In this document: positions 62,810 through 64,000 of the stretch, one piece after another
Position numbering within the stretch: the first letter of the stretch is position 1
How the letters are laid out: the number at the start of each line of letters is the position of its first letter
NCBI RefSeq assembly: GCF_026241205.1
Contig: NZ_JAPFQM010000006.1
Coordinates: 310,001 to 374,000, forward strand
Reading direction: 5' to 3'
DNA: 64,000 nucleotides
Source of the DNA: Thermomicrobium sp. 4228-Ro
GTDB lineage: Bacteria; Chloroflexota; Chloroflexia; Thermomicrobiales; Thermomicrobiaceae
Made by a program: the position numbers and the translations under genes
Notes under the pieces: model-generated
The model's input: only the letters and a program-made list of their open reading frames with translations
The model's database searches: none
Told to the model about the DNA's origin: nothing

Positions 62810-64000
62810 TCAACGCGCGTCGTCGCGTGTCCGTCCAGCTTGGGCCAGGACAGCGCGGATGTCCGGCGGCAGTTCGTCGGTCCCGACCAGCTCAGCGAGA
62901 CGCTGGAGCTCGGCCAGACCCTCCTCCCAGAGGGCACGGTAGCCAGCAGCATCGTAGCTCCGCAGCTCGGCATCGAGGGGCTGGCCGGACTCGACACGCC
63001 GGCGCTGCTCGGCCAGCCAGGCGAGCGCGGCCGCGTACCGGGCGTCGAGCGCCGCGAAGCGATCGAGCATCTGCCGGATCTCGCTGCGGCGGGCATGGCG
63101 GAGCCAGACAGCCTCGAACTCGGCGGCGAGTGCCGCCAGGCGCCGCCGCTGGTCGCTGAACTCAGCGATCGCCCGGTCGAGCGTCGCGAGCACCTCCGAG
63201 CGGTCCGCACCGCGCGGACCAGCGCATTCGCGGAGGTCTTGCCGGATCCGCTGGCTCGCACGCAGCTTTTCGGCAGCGAAGAGGACGAGCCGGGCCACGA
63301 AGGTGTAGTCGTGTCGGACGTCGGGTCGCGGCACGCGACTCCAGGCCGCGAGTGCCTCCAGCGCTGCCCTGCGAAGTCCCTCGAGCGCCACCAGGTCGAC
63401 CGTGTCGATGAGCCGCCCAGCCAGCGGTTCGTCGAAGAGGGCGAGGGCACTGTTCGAGCGGTTGAACGCACCGAGCGTCGGTGCGGTGACAGCGCGTCCG
63501 AGCCGGTGGATCGCCTCGACGGCAGGATCGTCCGGTGCGGAGCGCAGGACCTGGACAGCGAAAGCTCGGTCGAGCGACTCCGGCGGGACATCGGGCCCCG
63601 ACCAGGCGACCGCAGCGCCTACCGCGTACGGAAAGAGCGAGAGGGAGAGCGGCTGGTAGTGACCGTAGTCGCCCCAATCGGTCAGCAGCATGCCGGAGGC
63701 ACCGTGGGCGAGCCCGTCGCGGACGAGGCCACGGATGTTGGCGAGCGCGTTTTCGATGCGGGGAAAGAGGGTGTTCCAGCTCGATGTCCCCGGACAGACC
63801 CAGAAGGTACGGCCGAGCGAGCCGAGGAGCTCGGTCGAGGGGTACCGTTCCTGCGCCTCGTAGTGCCAGTCGAGCACGAGCACGTCGTCGGGCAGCTCGC
63901 GGACGAGGTCGGGATAGTGGAGCAGGATGTCGGCCCAGACCATGATCCGCCGACCGTAGCGGGCCGCGAGGTCACGCAAGCGCAAGAGGTGCCGGAGATA
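62810..64000 (-). CDS. Glycoside hydrolase family 20-like protein, N-terminus beyond window
   Basis: Partial, at least 396 residues. The visible part begins at the late barrel strands of a hexosaminidase-like domain: [80 protein letters not shown]; then a helical C-terminal part of about 220 residues with a coiled-coil-like stretch. The catalytic Asp-Glu pair would be upstream. With the fuconate dehydratase and the broken SIS gene it suggests breakdown of fucose- and amino-sugar-containing glycans. Confidence 0.75.
   Translation of the reverse strand, partial: YLRHLLRLRDLAARYGRRIMVWADILLHYPDLVRELPDDVLVLDWHYEAQERYPSTELLGSLGRTFWVCPGTSSWNTLFPRIENALANIRGLVRDGLAHGASGMLLTDWGDYGHYQPLSLSLFPYAVGAAVAWSGPDVPPESLDRAFAVQVLRSAPDDPAVEAIHRLGRAVTAPTLGAFNRSNSALALFDEPLAGRLIDTVDLVALEGLRRAALEALAAWSRVPRPDVRHDYTFVARLVLFAAEKLRASQRIRQDLRECAGPRGADRSEVLATLDRAIAEFSDQRRRLAALAAEFEAVWLRHARRSEIRQMLDRFAALDARYAAALAWLAEQRRRVESGQPLDAELRSYDAAGYRALWEEGLAELQRLAELVGTDELPPDIRAVLAQAGRTRDDAR

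Overview
The window is GC-rich, densely coded bacterial DNA. Several traits fit a thermophilic, Gram-positive-like lineage of Chloroflexota, most likely a Thermomicrobium-type member of the Thermomicrobia: twin-arginine/lipobox binding proteins with Ala/Thr/Pro-rich linkers, a class E/D-like sortase, a Thermomicrobia-style secreted nuclease, two-domain KipI/KipA proteins, and long GC-rich intergenic palindromic repeats. This assignment is an inference from gene style, not from a marker gene. No rRNA or tRNA genes were seen.

Layout. 1-4.5 kb (minus): sortase, DUF2520 Rossmann protein, panB, panC and a Ser/Thr kinase in one tightly packed operon. 4.6-21 kb: a catabolic block with a stand-alone RAM domain, a two-subunit PEP-synthase-like dikinase (phenylphosphate-synthase layout), biotin carboxylase, a three-subunit molybdenum hydroxylase, a sugar-type ABC importer, a biotinyl carrier, KipI/KipA-type carboxyltransferase subunits, PxpA and the biotin importer BioY. 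Together these could import a compound, hydroxylate or phosphorylate it, and carboxylate or hydrolyse an amide or lactam. 21.3-24.1 kb (minus): parA, parB and an HsdR-N-like nuclease. 24.3-25.2 kb: an array of REPIN-like palindromic repeats. 25.2-27.7 kb (minus): four small membrane or secreted proteins, two of them sharing an upstream motif. 28-50 kb: mostly single-gene metabolic and transport units (alcohol dehydrogenase, class III aminotransferase, Lrp regulator, agmatinase-like, phosphodiesterase, ArsB/NhaD permease, O-methyltransferase, coiled-coil nuclease, sarcosine-oxidase-like, TlpA, flavin reductase, alpha/beta hydrolase, tandem HDOD proteins, NmrA-like, secreted nuclease, MFS exporter, M23 peptidase).

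51-54.5 kb is an accessory region. It holds a decayed integron-type tyrosine recombinase followed in the same direction by an intact SnoaL-like gene that ends in a recognisable attC-like site, then a broken second SnoaL gene, a degenerate attC-like site and a broken cupin gene. I read this as the remnant of a chromosomal integron. 55.3-59.6 kb is a spermidine/putrescine-type ABC transporter operon. 59.9-64 kb (minus) has a broken SIS-domain gene, a two-repeat CRISPR fragment without cas genes, an L-fuconate-dehydratase-like enolase and a partial GH20-like glycosidase.

An unusual number of otherwise well-preserved genes carry single lesions. Most frameshifts sit at homopolymer runs that look one base short, and three in-frame stops (coxM-like, M23, SIS) each look like C-to-T changes from CAG or CGA. 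Either this is an error-containing assembly or several genes have decayed recently; raw reads would decide.
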